From Prosthecobacter gellanilyticus (GTDB lineage Bacteria; Verrucomicrobiota; Verrucomicrobiia; Verrucomicrobiales; Verrucomicrobiaceae): a stretch of 61,524 bases of DNA. The translations under genes and the position numbers were made by a program. The stretch spans positions 1 to 61,524 of the forward strand of contig NZ_BKAG01000046.1 of NCBI RefSeq assembly GCF_007992435.1, read 5' to 3'. This document shows, piece after piece, positions 8,039 to 17,414 of the stretch; position 1 is the stretch's first letter; each line of letters starts with the position of its first letter. The notes below the pieces were generated by a model. The model was not told the origin of the DNA, did not search any database, and saw only the letters and a list, made by a program, of their open reading frames with translations.

Positions 8039-9205
8039 TCAATACACGTCGCGGCGGTAGCGCTTGGCTTCCTTGAAGGCGGCCATCCAGGCGATGGCTT
8101 CCTCGGGGGACTTGCCGCCTTCTTTTTCGAGAATGGTGTGCAGGGCTTTGTCCACATCCACAGCCATGCGGGCAGCATCACCGCAGACGTATACGATGGC
8201 GCCTTGCTGCAGCCACTCGTAGATCTCGGAGCTGTTCTCCAGCATCTTGTGCTGCACGTAGATCTTCTCCGCCTGATCACGGCTCCAGGCGGTGGTCAGC
8301 TTGGTGAGGGTCTCATTGGCTAACCAATTTTCAAACTCGTCCTTGTAGAAGAAGCAGGTCTTCTCGCTGACTTCGCCAAAGAAGAGCCAGGCCTTGCCCT
8401 TGGCCGCCGTAGCGCGGCGCTCTTGCAGGAAGGCGCGGAAGGGGGCGATGCCCGTGCCTGGCCCGATCATGATGATGGGTGTCTCTTCGTTCGGATCTGG
8501 CAGGCGGAAGCCCTTGCCATGGTTCACGAAGACAGGGATCAGCGTCTCACCCACATGCACACGATCCGCGAGGAAGGTGGAGCACACACCGCCGCGCTCG
8601 CGGCCGTGGCTCTTGTAGCGCACGGTGGCGATGGTGAGGTGCACCTCTTTGGGATGCGCCTTCTGGCTGCTGCTGATGGAGTAGAGGCGGATGTTCAGCT
8701 TCTTCTGTGTGGCGATGAATTCCTGCGGCTCAAACTTGGCTGTGGGGTTTTCCAAAAGCAGATCCACCACAAAACGGCCCCAGAGATAGCTCTTCAGGTC
8801 TTCCTTGCGATCAGGCTCCAGCAAACCAGCGAGCGCGGTATTGCCGCCGGTTTTCTCAATGATGGCCTTGATGAGCTTGTTATCGATCTCCGTGATCAGC
8901 GAGGCCTCGGTGAGGGCCTGACGGATCGGCACATCCGTGGCGTTCTTGGGATGCTTCACGATCTCTTCACCTGTGAAGCCGAGGGCCTTCAGGGTGTCAT
9001 CGACCAGCGCCGGATCATTCGTGGGCTGCACGGCGAGGGAATCGCCAGGCAGATACTCCAGCTCACCGCCTTCGAGGTCGATCTCATAATGGCGGGTGTT
9101 TTTCGGCGCATCCGGATCGGAAATGTCATGCGCCTTCATCACGCGGGCGATGAAAGGGTTCTTGACGTTGTAGACGGGCTTTCCGGCGGCGGCTTCAGTG
9201 CTCAT
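8039..9205 (-). CDS. CysJ-like FAD/NADPH reductase module (sulfite reductase flavoprotein type)
   Basis: A 388-residue diflavin-reductase relative. It has the FAD-binding RLYSISSSQ motif, the CSTFLAD segment after a glycine pair (FAD pyrophosphate contact), and the NADPH-binding IGPGTGIAPFRAFLQER. The C-terminus has YVCGDAARMAVDVDKAL and ends in an aromatic residue (RRDVY), as in CysJ and P450 reductases, where it stacks on FAD. The N-terminal ~200-residue flavodoxin (FMN) domain of full CysJ is absent; the protein begins directly at the FAD-binding/connecting domain. It would therefore pass electrons from NADPH to a separate partner. A role in sulfite reduction is possible but no cysI or other sulfur gene is adjacent. 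Confidence 0.85.
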   Translation of the reverse strand: MSTEAAAGKPVYNVKNPFIARVMKAHDISDPDAPKNTRHYEIDLEGGELEYLPGDSLAVQPTNDPALVDDTLKALGFTGEEIVKHPKNATDVPIRQALTEASLITEIDNKLIKAIIEKTGGNTALAGLLEPDRKEDLKSYLWGRFVVDLLLENPTAKFEPQEFIATQKKLNIRLYSISSSQKAHPKEVHLTIATVRYKSHGRERGGVCSTFLADRVHVGETLIPVFVNHGKGFRLPDPNEETPIIMIGPGTGIAPFRAFLQERRATAAKGKAWLFFGEVSEKTCFFYKDEFENWLANETLTKLTTAWSRDQAEKIYVQHKMLENSSEIYEWLQQGAIVYVCGDAARMAVDVDKALHTILEKEGGKSPEEAIAWMAAFKEAKRYRRDVY

Positions 9206-9325
9206 GGACAGGTTTTGGGGGGAGGAAAAACGGGCGGGAAGGTTATGGGACGGCAGCGCTGCTTGTCAATGAGCAGGCCTGTCGTTCGTTTGAGGTAGGT
9301 TGTCGGCCCTCCGGGGAGGCGGATC

Positions 9326-10588
9326 TTAGATGGAAAGCGTGCCCGTGCTGGTGCCGAAGCTTTCGGTCGGCACGCCTAGGTTTTGCAGCAGCTTAACAAA
9401 AAGATTGCTCATCGGCGTGTTGTTCTTCGGGTCACCTGCGATGTGCTGCCCGTGCTTGAAGCCGCCACCGGCCAGCATCATCGGCAGGTTGTGCCAGTCA
9501 TGGGAGTTCGCATTGCCCAGATTGCTGCCGAAGAGCACCATGGTGCTGTCCAGCAGGCTCTTGCCAGCCTCCTGCGCGCCGTTCAGCTTCGTGAGCAGGC
9601 CATTGAGGGCGGAGATCTCCGCGCGCTCCACCAAGCGAAGCTGCGCGATCTTTTCCGGATCCTGGCCGTGATGGGAAAGGTTGTGGTGATCCTGGCTCAC
9701 CCCATCGATTTTTGGCACATCGCCGCGACCCTGAATCATGACGGTGATGAGGCGCGTGCTGTCCGTCTGCAGGATCAGCGGGATGAGCTCAAACATCAGG
9801 TTGATGCGGCCGATGAGGTCCTTCTCATCGGTGATGTCCTGCGGCTGCTTCATACCCACCTGCGGCTTCGGCTTTTTGGCCCATTCCTCAGCCTTGATCA
9901 GGCGCTGCTCCATCTCGCGGACGGAGGTGAAATACTCGTCGAGCTTGTCCTTGTCAGCCGCGCCGAGACGACGCTGCACGCGCGCGGCTTCCTCACGCAC
10001 GGCATCCATGATGCTGCGCCCCTCGCGGAGCTGGCGCATCTGGTTAAAAATCTCGCCCTGGGTGCCATTGAGGAAGAACTTGGCGAAGATTTTCGAGGGA
10101 TGCGAATCAGCCTGCAGCATCACACCTGCGCGGCTGTAGCTCTGGCTGTTTCCGCCACCGGTGTTCAGCACCAGGGAAGGGTAGCGAGTCTCCGCGCCGA
10201 GGGTCTCCGCCGCGAGCTGGTCGATGGAGATCGTGTTGCGAAAGCCACCCATGCCCGGATGACGAGCGCTGGTGAGCCAGGTCATCTCCGAGGCATGGCC
10301 ATCACGCCCATTTTGATCCGGGTGCGACATGCCGGAGAAGACCGTGAACTGCTTCCGATGATCCTTCAGCAACTCAAGGTAGGGCGAGGCCGTGTAGTTC
10401 TCTCCGGCATCCTTCGGGAAGAAATCAGGGCCGTAGATGCCGAGCGATGAGCAGACCGTGACCAGGCGCTTCGGAGCCGGAGTCGCCGCTGCTCCCATCA
10501 TGCGCCGGGGCAGCATCGCGTCCAGAAACGGCAGCGCCATGGAGATGCCGGAGGAGCGGAGAAAGAGGCGGCGTGAAAGGGTGCTCAT
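9326..10588 (-). CDS. DUF1552 domain protein, twin-arginine signal
   Basis: A 420-residue exported protein of the DUF1552 family. The N-terminus SRRLFLRSSGISMALPFLDA is a twin-arginine leader typical for this family. Family features include the early FSGMSHPDQNG segment, SIDQLAAETLG and the late FGSNLGNANSHDWHNLPMML followed by LAGGGFKHGQH. DUF1552 genes in Planctomycetota and Verrucomicrobiota are usually linked to a DUF1587/1588/1592/1595 cytochrome-like gene; here no such partner is adjacent. Function unknown; a fold related to DUF1501 and sulfatases is suspected from the shared GGGFKHGQ-type ending. Confidence 0.88.
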   Translation of the reverse strand: MSTLSRRLFLRSSGISMALPFLDAMLPRRMMGAAATPAPKRLVTVCSSLGIYGPDFFPKDAGENYTASPYLELLKDHRKQFTVFSGMSHPDQNGRDGHASEMTWLTSARHPGMGGFRNTISIDQLAAETLGAETRYPSLVLNTGGGNSQSYSRAGVMLQADSHPSKIFAKFFLNGTQGEIFNQMRQLREGRSIMDAVREEAARVQRRLGAADKDKLDEYFTSVREMEQRLIKAEEWAKKPKPQVGMKQPQDITDEKDLIGRINLMFELIPLILQTDSTRLITVMIQGRGDVPKIDGVSQDHHNLSHHGQDPEKIAQLRLVERAEISALNGLLTKLNGAQEAGKSLLDSTMVLFGSNLGNANSHDWHNLPMMLAGGGFKHGQHIAGDPKNNTPMSNLFVKLLQNLGVPTESFGTSTGTLSI

Positions 10589-10717
10589 GAACTGGAAAAA
10601 GGGCGGTCAGAAACAGGAATGCCGGGAGCCTTTAAAGCAGCCCCTAAAGAGGTCATCTTCAAGCACTTTGTGGGGCTTGTTGACGGAGATGAGGGTAGCC
10701 TCACCGTGCTCGATTTC

Positions 10718-10735
10718 CGCACTCTAACGAGTGCG
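10718..10735 (-). terminator. hairpin downstream of the 719-residue gene
   Basis: A perfect 7-bp stem (CGCACTC/GAGTGCG) with a 4-nt loop, 11 nt past the stop of the minus-strand gene ending at 10747. There is no U-run, so it is only a candidate terminator. Confidence 0.4.
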
Positions 10736-10746
10736 CCTGCTTGTCA

Positions 10747-12906
10747 TCACTTCACCGTCCGCACCTCCAGCTTCCGGAAGGTCACCTTGCCACCCATGGG
10801 GATGTAGATCCCGGCCAGGGCCACGAGTCCGCGAGGCGACTCCAGTTTCAGATCTGAGGTGCGCTGCGGAGGCATGGCCACACCGTTGAAGGCATAGTCT
10901 ACGTTCGGTCCATTGACGGTGAGGTGAAAGGTGTTCACGGGTTTGATCGGGGTTTCCTGCTCACCCACGCGCTTGGTGTAGAACTTGCCTGCCAGGGCCA
11001 TTTTTGGCTTCTCACCGGCCTTGTGGTAGAGCACGCCGCGGACACCGCTGGCCACCGGGGGAAAGCTGGCGCGTTCAGGCTGCCAGCGCAGCATCGGTGA
11101 CACGACCCAATTGTAGAACCAGTCTTTTTCGGGCGGCATGGCCATGCTCACCTCGCCTCTCATTTCCACCTGATCTCCCACCGGCACCAGAAAGGTGAGG
11201 TCGGCCTGATACACATCGCCACCGGTCAGGGTGATCTCACCGGGCACGCTCACGCTCCACTCTCCGCCGGTGCTCAGGCAGGTGGCCAGACCTGCATGCA
11301 CGGGCAGGGGATGCCAGCCGCCTTTGGCAAGCTTTGCGGGCATGTCCAGAGTCGCCGTCAGCTCCTGCACATAGGTTCGGGCAGCATCGTTCTTCAAGCT
11401 CTGCGTCTGGATCTTCGCCAGCATCTCCTGAACCTTCTTCATGTTATACTGGCGGTAAGCGAGCTCCACCGCTTTGAGCTCCTCGCCCCACTCACCGGAA
11501 CCAGCCGCCACGGAGATCTTCATGCCGTCAGGATGGCGGAGGAGGGAGCCTAGCTCCACGATGCTTTCGTGATCGAGTTTACCCCCCGTGGCTTTCAGGG
11601 CGCGGGCGGCCAGCGCATCATCACCGGCGAGCCAGGCCGTGATGGCTGCCAGACTCCTTTCACGCAGCGCATGAGCGGGATCGGTCTCTGCATGCTCCAG
11701 CGTGCCACGGGCAAACTCCACCACCGCATCCTTGATGGAAGGATGGGAGAAAACCCCGCGCGCATTCGCCTGCTCCACCGCGATGCGTTTGCAGGCATAG
11801 AAGAGCTGCCGCGGCACCTCCGTGTCATAGCGCTTCGTCTCCGCAAACCGGCGCGCGAGGGTGAGTACATACTGGTCACTGCCGCCCCAGCGCGCGGTGC
11901 AGGCATACGCCAGTGTGCTGTAGGCGGGCACATAGTCGAGCTGGGCTTTCACCGCCCGGTCAAACCACTCCCGCAGCTTGACCGGACCTCCGCTCGTGCC
12001 CATGACCACGCTCAGCATCTTCGCCGCTGCCTCAGGACGATCTGGACGAAGCTCCCAGGCCTTCTGCGCATGCTTCTCCGCTGCTTGCAGATGCCCTTCA
12101 AAACCTTTCCACGCATCCTCCTTCACCATTACGGCCACCTTGCCGCCGCGGATGTTCCAGGCCCATCGTGTCTCCAGATCTGCCAGCATCGTCTCCTTCA
12201 CCCATTCGGAATACGCGCACTCCTCGATGGACTTTTTCAGCAGCTCTAGATTCCGCAGCTCCAGCTCGTTGCTGTTCGACAGCCAGTCGATGAAATCACG
12301 CACCAGCACGGATTCGAACTCTTGGTTATAACTCGCGTCCTTCATCGCCGCGGCCATCATCTGCGCCTGCTCATTTTGAAACGGCTCGGAGACATTCCGC
12401 TCATGGCTCTTCAGCAGGTCGATCCGTTCATCGATGATCCACGCGCGCAGCGCCGCTGGATACTGCGTGTCATCCACCCCCTTCAGTGCATGGGAGAAGC
12501 TGCGCTCATGCACACGCCAGTCCTTCTTCGGCCAGAAGAGGATCTTGTGCGCCATCAGACAGGCCAGCGGCTCCTCACAGCCGGCTTTCAGGAGTGCCTC
12601 CACCGTCTGCGTCATCCTCTTCATGGCATCCTCATTCGGTGTCTGACGGGTCAGCCAGAGCTTGAGTCCCGCGTCCGTCACCACTCGTGCCTGATCCGCC
12701 CAGGGCTTGCCCTTCCAGCGCTTCTCCGCGTCCGGCAGGAGCATCTGCTGAGCCCAGCGGAGGCGCAGCGCCTCATGATCTTTCTCTAGAAAGCCTGAGT
12801 CAGACACCTCGATCGGTCCCGTTCCCGGAAGCTCAGCATAGGCAGTCAGGACACACAAACAGCAGCTCAGAGCAGCAAGGACGGGTTGGCGCATAAGTGT
12901 GATCAT
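10747..12906 (-). CDS. secreted DUF4034-like protein, copy 1
   Basis: A 719-residue exported protein (715 if the ATG at 12894 is used) with a signal peptide ending near TAYAELPG. The central part (about residues 230-400) contains WNIRGGKVAVMVKEDAWKGF, a helical LKAAEKHAQKAWELRP-like stretch and ARWGGSDQYVLTLARRF, which together resemble the DUF4034 family: alpha-helical, TPR-like. The C-terminal third is beta-rich and ends KVTFRKLEVRTVK, which looks like a laminin-G/concanavalin-type jelly roll (inference). It is a paralogue of the next gene upstream over its full length. No catalytic motif is recognised. Function unknown. Confidence 0.78.
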   Translation of the reverse strand: MITLMRQPVLAALSCCLCVLTAYAELPGTGPIEVSDSGFLEKDHEALRLRWAQQMLLPDAEKRWKGKPWADQARVVTDAGLKLWLTRQTPNEDAMKRMTQTVEALLKAGCEEPLACLMAHKILFWPKKDWRVHERSFSHALKGVDDTQYPAALRAWIIDERIDLLKSHERNVSEPFQNEQAQMMAAAMKDASYNQEFESVLVRDFIDWLSNSNELELRNLELLKKSIEECAYSEWVKETMLADLETRWAWNIRGGKVAVMVKEDAWKGFEGHLQAAEKHAQKAWELRPDRPEAAAKMLSVVMGTSGGPVKLREWFDRAVKAQLDYVPAYSTLAYACTARWGGSDQYVLTLARRFAETKRYDTEVPRQLFYACKRIAVEQANARGVFSHPSIKDAVVEFARGTLEHAETDPAHALRERSLAAITAWLAGDDALAARALKATGGKLDHESIVELGSLLRHPDGMKISVAAGSGEWGEELKAVELAYRQYNMKKVQEMLAKIQTQSLKNDAARTYVQELTATLDMPAKLAKGGWHPLPVHAGLATCLSTGGEWSVSVPGEITLTGGDVYQADLTFLVPVGDQVEMRGEVSMAMPPEKDWFYNWVVSPMLRWQPERASFPPVASGVRGVLYHKAGEKPKMALAGKFYTKRVGEQETPIKPVNTFHLTVNGPNVDYAFNGVAMPPQRTSDLKLESPRGLVALAGIYIPMGGKVTFRKLEVRTVK

Positions 12907-12974
12907 TACGCCAACTGCCCGGCATCACGTCAAGCCTCCTGAGTCTTTGATTGAAAATTTGTTCGCGGAATCCG

Positions 12975-15128
12975 CTACAGCGCCGGGCCAGCCGTGCGCA
13001 CCTCCAGCTTGCTGATCCTGATCTTCACACCCGTGGGCACATTGATCCCGGTGAAGGCCGCGAGACCCCGGGAGTTCCGGAGCCCGAAGGACTCGATGTC
13101 CTGCGGCGGCATCACCCTATCATTGAAGGTAAAGCTCATCTCATTGCCCGAGAGGCTGGCCTGGAAGGTGTTCACGGGTTTGAGCTGCACCGCTGCCTTC
13201 CCCTTGAACTGGCCGTTCCAGGGGCCTGTGACCCGGGCTTCAGGATCGCCTTTTTTCGGATGATAGGTTAGGCCGCGAAGCGCATCCGGAATCTGAAGAA
13301 TCCCGGACCGCACAGGCGACCAGCGCAGGCTCGGCCCGAAGGACCAGTGCGCGAACCACTGCGTCTGCGCATTCAGCTCATACGTCACCTCGCCGCGGAT
13401 CTCCAAGGCCTTGTCCACCCAGATGGGGAAGGCCAGATCCACGAAGCCTGCATCACTCCCCGTCAGCGTGATCTCACCGGGCGCCGTCACGCGCCAGGAG
13501 CCGCCGGAGGACCGGCAGGTGCTGAGCCCGGGGTAGATGGGCAGCGGCTGCCAGCCGCCCTCCTTGAGCTTCTCAGGCAGCTCCACCTCCGCGCGGATCA
13601 GCTCCACATAGTTGCGTGCATTTTCTGTCGGCAAGCTTTCCAGCTTCAGCTTTGCCAGGGTTGCCTTCATCGCCTCCACATCACGCTCGCGATACTTATG
13701 CTCGAGCTGGCGCAGACCCTCGCCCCAACCACCTTTGCCGGCAAAGACGGACGTCCGCAGCATGCTCGGATGCAGCAGCATCTCATTCAGATCCCTCGTC
13801 ACGGAGGCCGGGAATTCGCGGTCCAGAGCACTCACACCGCGTTGGGCCAGCTCATCATCCCCGGCGAGCCAGGCCACCACGGCCACCAGCCCTTGCAGAC
13901 GTGCGGCGCGCGCAGGATTCGTCTCCTGATGAGCCTGCAGTCCGCGCGCAAAGACGAGCGCGCTTTCCCTAACCAAAGGGTGGGAGAAAACAGCGCGCGG
14001 GTTGCCATTCTCGATCACGATCTGTTTGCAGGCCTGGAGGAACTGCTCCGGCACGTCTGTGTCATAGCGCTTCGTCTCGGCAAAGCGTTTGCCCAGCGTG
14101 AGCACCAGGCCGTCACTACCGCCCCAACGCTTCGTGCTCGCGTAGATGAGCCCGGTGTAGGCATTCCGATAATCAAACTGCGCCGCGATGGAGCGGTCAA
14201 ACCACACACGTAGCTCGTCAGCCCTACCCGTGGTTCCCATCACCACCTGCAGCATGCGGCCCGCCGCCTCCGGACGTTCCGGGCGCAGTTCATGCGCTTT
14301 CTTCAAATGCTCCTCTGCTTCCTTGAGATGCGCGCGAAAGCCCTTTCTCGCGTCTTCGTTGACTTCGTTCGCGTAGCCGCTGCCGCGGATGAACCAGGCC
14401 CAGTGCACATGCACATCTCCCAGCAGACAGGCGCGGGTCCATTCACTGAGCGGACTTTCGCGGATGGCCTTTTCCAGCTTCTCAAAATGGACTGCCTCCA
14501 GTTCGGTCAGGTTCTCCATCCAGTCCAGGAAGTCACGCACCAGCACCGGCTCAAACTCCGGCGCGTAGCTGGCACTGTTCAGCGCCTGCACCAGCCGGTC
14601 CACCTGCTTCTTGTGGTAGTCGTTGTAGCGCCAGTTCGTGGTCTTGAGCCGGTCGATCTGCTGATCCTCGATCCACACCCGCAGGGCCGCAGGAACCTTC
14701 TCATCATTCACGATTTTGAAGGCCTTGTTCAAACCACGCGCGCCACCCCACCAGTCCTGTTTCAGCTGCCAGAGGATCTTGTGCGCCATCAGGCAGGCCA
14801 GCGGCTCCTCACACTCCGTCCTCACCAGTTCACGGGCCGCGGCAGCGGTCTTGTCCGCGTCCTTCTCAGCTTCACTCGGGCCGTTGAACCACAGCGCCAG
14901 CCCCTTCTGCGTCACCGCCTTGGCCTGCTCCGCCCAGGGCTTCCCCTGCCAGCTTTTCTCTGCCTCCGGCAGCAGATGCTTCTCCGCCCAGCTCATGCGA
15001 AGAGCCGCATGGTCCTTCTCCAGCGGCCCATTCTCCGGAACCAGGATGCCAGACGTTCCTGGCAGGTCAGCCGCATGGAGCAATGCCCCGCTCATCAGAG
15101 CCAGGGCCATAAGAGCGTGTATCTTCAT
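12975..15128 (-). CDS. secreted DUF4034-like protein, copy 2
   Basis: A 717-residue exported protein with signal peptide MKIHALMALALMSGALLHAA; the start at 15128 was chosen for this. Landmarks shared with the neighbouring copy, in the same order, are GxLEKDHxALRxxWAxxxLLP near the N-terminus, EPLACLMAHKIL, WFDRxxxAQxDY, KRWGGSDGLVLTLGKRFAET, FSHPxxxxxxxxFARG and a C-terminal LEVRT. The DUF4034-like core is clearer here (WAWFIRGSGYANEVNEDARK, then ELRPERPEAAGRMLQVVMG). Gene order and only 68 bp between the two copies point to tandem duplication followed by strong divergence. Function unknown; the helical repeat plus beta-sandwich suggests binding of peptide or sugar. Confidence 0.8.
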   Translation of the reverse strand: MKIHALMALALMSGALLHAADLPGTSGILVPENGPLEKDHAALRMSWAEKHLLPEAEKSWQGKPWAEQAKAVTQKGLALWFNGPSEAEKDADKTAAAARELVRTECEEPLACLMAHKILWQLKQDWWGGARGLNKAFKIVNDEKVPAALRVWIEDQQIDRLKTTNWRYNDYHKKQVDRLVQALNSASYAPEFEPVLVRDFLDWMENLTELEAVHFEKLEKAIRESPLSEWTRACLLGDVHVHWAWFIRGSGYANEVNEDARKGFRAHLKEAEEHLKKAHELRPERPEAAGRMLQVVMGTTGRADELRVWFDRSIAAQFDYRNAYTGLIYASTKRWGGSDGLVLTLGKRFAETKRYDTDVPEQFLQACKQIVIENGNPRAVFSHPLVRESALVFARGLQAHQETNPARAARLQGLVAVVAWLAGDDELAQRGVSALDREFPASVTRDLNEMLLHPSMLRTSVFAGKGGWGEGLRQLEHKYRERDVEAMKATLAKLKLESLPTENARNYVELIRAEVELPEKLKEGGWQPLPIYPGLSTCRSSGGSWRVTAPGEITLTGSDAGFVDLAFPIWVDKALEIRGEVTYELNAQTQWFAHWSFGPSLRWSPVRSGILQIPDALRGLTYHPKKGDPEARVTGPWNGQFKGKAAVQLKPVNTFQASLSGNEMSFTFNDRVMPPQDIESFGLRNSRGLAAFTGINVPTGVKIRISKLEVRTAGPAL

Positions 15129-15189
15129 AAAGCGCTGCATTACGTCAAACCGCGCTTGGGAGGTCAAGACTCGAGCATGGCCGTCTCAC

Positions 15190-17304
15190 TCACTCCATTC
15201 CCAGCACCTTCCAGAGGAAGGCCCATTCGTCGGCGGTTTCTTCGATGACTTTGGTCAGGGCGGTGCCGGCACCGTGACCGGCGCTGGTTTCGATGCGGAT
15301 GAGGACGGGCGGGGCGTCGGCGTCCTTGGACTGGCTTTCCTGAAGGCGGGCGGCGAACTTGAAGCTGTGGGCAGGGACCACGCGATCGTCATGATCCGCA
15401 GTTGTCACCATGGTGGCGGGGTAGCGGGTGCCGGGCTTCAGGTTGTGCAGAGGTGAGTAGGCCACGATGGCCTTGAACTCGTCCGCGTTTTCGCTGCTGC
15501 CGTAGTCGCTCTTCCAGGCCCAGCCGATGGTGAACTTGTGGAAGCGCAGCATGTCCATGACACCCACGGCGGGCAGCGCCGCGCCATAAAGTTCCGGACG
15601 CTGGGCCATGCAGGCACCGACGAGAAGACCGCCATTGCTGCCGCCCATGATGGCGAGCTTTTTGGAGGAAGTGTACTTCTCCGTCTGCAGCCACTCGGCA
15701 CAGGCGATGAAGTCGTCAAAGACGTTCTGCTTGCGCAGCTTCGTGCCGGCGAGATGCCAGTCGGCGCCATACTCACCACCGCCGCGCAGATTCGCGAGGG
15801 CATACACGCCGCCGAGCTCCAGCCAGATGGCGCGGCCTATCGAAAAGTTCGGCGTGAGGCTGATGTCAAAGCCGCCGTAGCCGTATAGCAGGGTGGCGTT
15901 GTTGCCATCGAGCTTCAGGCCTTTCTTATACACGAGGAACATGGGCACCTTGGTGCCGTCCTTGCTCTTCACGAAGACCTGCTTCGTTTCATACGGCGAG
16001 GCATCGAAGTCGACCTTCGGCTGCTTCCAGAGCGTGCTTTTGCCACTGGCGACATCGTAGCGATAGATGGCGCCTGGTGTGGTGAAGCTGGTGAAGACAT
16101 AGTGCGTGGACTTGTCCTCACGCTTGCCACCGAAACCGCCGACGGTGCCGATGCCGGGTAGCTCGATGTCGCGGATCTTTTTGCCTTCGAGATCGTAGGC
16201 GGTCATGGCGCTGCGTGCGTCCTTCAGCGTCTTGCAGAGGAACTGCCCGCCCACGCAGGTGACGGTGTCGAGCTTGTCCTCGCCTTCAGGAATGAGCTCG
16301 CGCCACTGGTCGCGTGCAGGCTTGGTGAGATCGATGGCGATGACGCGGTAGCGCGGTGCCTTCAGATCGGTGTGGAAGTAGAAGGTGCTGCCGATGTTGT
16401 CGATGAAGCTGTAGGAAGCATCGAAGTCATTGAGCAGTTCCACCACCTTCGCATCAGGCTTGCCGAGTTCCTGGTAGAAGAAGCGGTTCTTCGGGTCGGT
16501 GCCATGCGTGACGGTGTAGATGAGATAAGCTCCATCTTCTGTCACGGAGGCATGCAGGCCCCAGTCGGGCTGATCGGGTCGTGCGTAGATGAGCTTGTCG
16601 TCACTCTGCGGGGTGCCGAGCTTGTGGAAGTAGACGGTCTGGTTTTTGTTCGCCTCGGTGAGGGCTGCGCCTTCCTTCGGTTTGGGGAAGCGGCTGTAAT
16701 AAAAGCCGCTGCTATCCTTGGCCCAGGAGGCGCCGCTGAACTTGATCCACTCCAGCAAATCGTCCTTGTCCTTGCCGGTGGCGATGTCCTTCACGCGGAA
16801 TTCCTGCCAGTCACTGCCGGCCTTCGACACACCGTAGACGAGCAGCTTGCCGTCCTTGCTCGGAGCGGTCTCGGTGAGGGAGGTGGTGCCGTCTTTGGAA
16901 AGTTTGTTAGGGTCGAGAAGCTCGCGGGCTTCTTGATCGAGCGAATCCGTCACAAACAGGACACCCTGGTTCTGCAGACCCGAGTTGCGGGTGAGGAACC
17001 ACTTGCCGCCTTCTTCAAAGGGGATGCCGGTGCGCTCATAGTTCCAGGCCTTCTGCAGGCGGTCGCGGATCTCATCGCGCTTTGGAATGGCTTTGAGAAA
17101 GCCAAAGGTCACCTCGTTCTGCGCTTTGACCCAGGCCTTGGTTTCCTCGCTATTGTCATCCTCAAGCCAGCGATAGGGGTCGGCGATCTTCGTGCCGAAG
17201 TAGTCATCGGAGACTTTGTCGTCCTGGCGGGTGGCGGGGTATTTCAAAGGTTCAGCGGCAAGGGCAAGAGCGGGCATGAGGGCAAACAGCAGGCTGGTTT
17301 TCAT
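15190..17304 (-). CDS. prolyl oligopeptidase family serine peptidase (S9A)
   Basis: A 704-residue peptidase with an N-terminal signal peptide (MKTSLLFALMPALALAAEP), so it is expected in the periplasm or outside. The first ~70 residues and last ~270 form the alpha/beta-hydrolase domain, with a seven-bladed propeller between them. Catalytic residues visible: Ser556 in GGSNGGLL, Asp640 in ADHDDRVVP and His677 in SAGHGAG, almost the positions of porcine prolyl oligopeptidase (554/641/680). It cleaves short proline-containing peptides after Pro. The opening YPATRQDDKVSDDYFGTKIA and PYRWLEDD are typical. Length matches the family. It probably recycles extracellular peptides. Confidence 0.95.
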   Translation of the reverse strand: MKTSLLFALMPALALAAEPLKYPATRQDDKVSDDYFGTKIADPYRWLEDDNSEETKAWVKAQNEVTFGFLKAIPKRDEIRDRLQKAWNYERTGIPFEEGGKWFLTRNSGLQNQGVLFVTDSLDQEARELLDPNKLSKDGTTSLTETAPSKDGKLLVYGVSKAGSDWQEFRVKDIATGKDKDDLLEWIKFSGASWAKDSSGFYYSRFPKPKEGAALTEANKNQTVYFHKLGTPQSDDKLIYARPDQPDWGLHASVTEDGAYLIYTVTHGTDPKNRFFYQELGKPDAKVVELLNDFDASYSFIDNIGSTFYFHTDLKAPRYRVIAIDLTKPARDQWRELIPEGEDKLDTVTCVGGQFLCKTLKDARSAMTAYDLEGKKIRDIELPGIGTVGGFGGKREDKSTHYVFTSFTTPGAIYRYDVASGKSTLWKQPKVDFDASPYETKQVFVKSKDGTKVPMFLVYKKGLKLDGNNATLLYGYGGFDISLTPNFSIGRAIWLELGGVYALANLRGGGEYGADWHLAGTKLRKQNVFDDFIACAEWLQTEKYTSSKKLAIMGGSNGGLLVGACMAQRPELYGAALPAVGVMDMLRFHKFTIGWAWKSDYGSSENADEFKAIVAYSPLHNLKPGTRYPATMVTTADHDDRVVPAHSFKFAARLQESQSKDADAPPVLIRIETSAGHGAGTALTKVIEETADEWAFLWKVLGME

Positions 17305-17414
17305 GGTTGAGAGTGATGATGGCTATGAAACGCTCATTGTCGAAATCTCCTTGAAAATCATCTCGCCATCTCATGGTGCCGTAGGCAGGATGATCGCCTC
17401 AATCGAATAAATCC

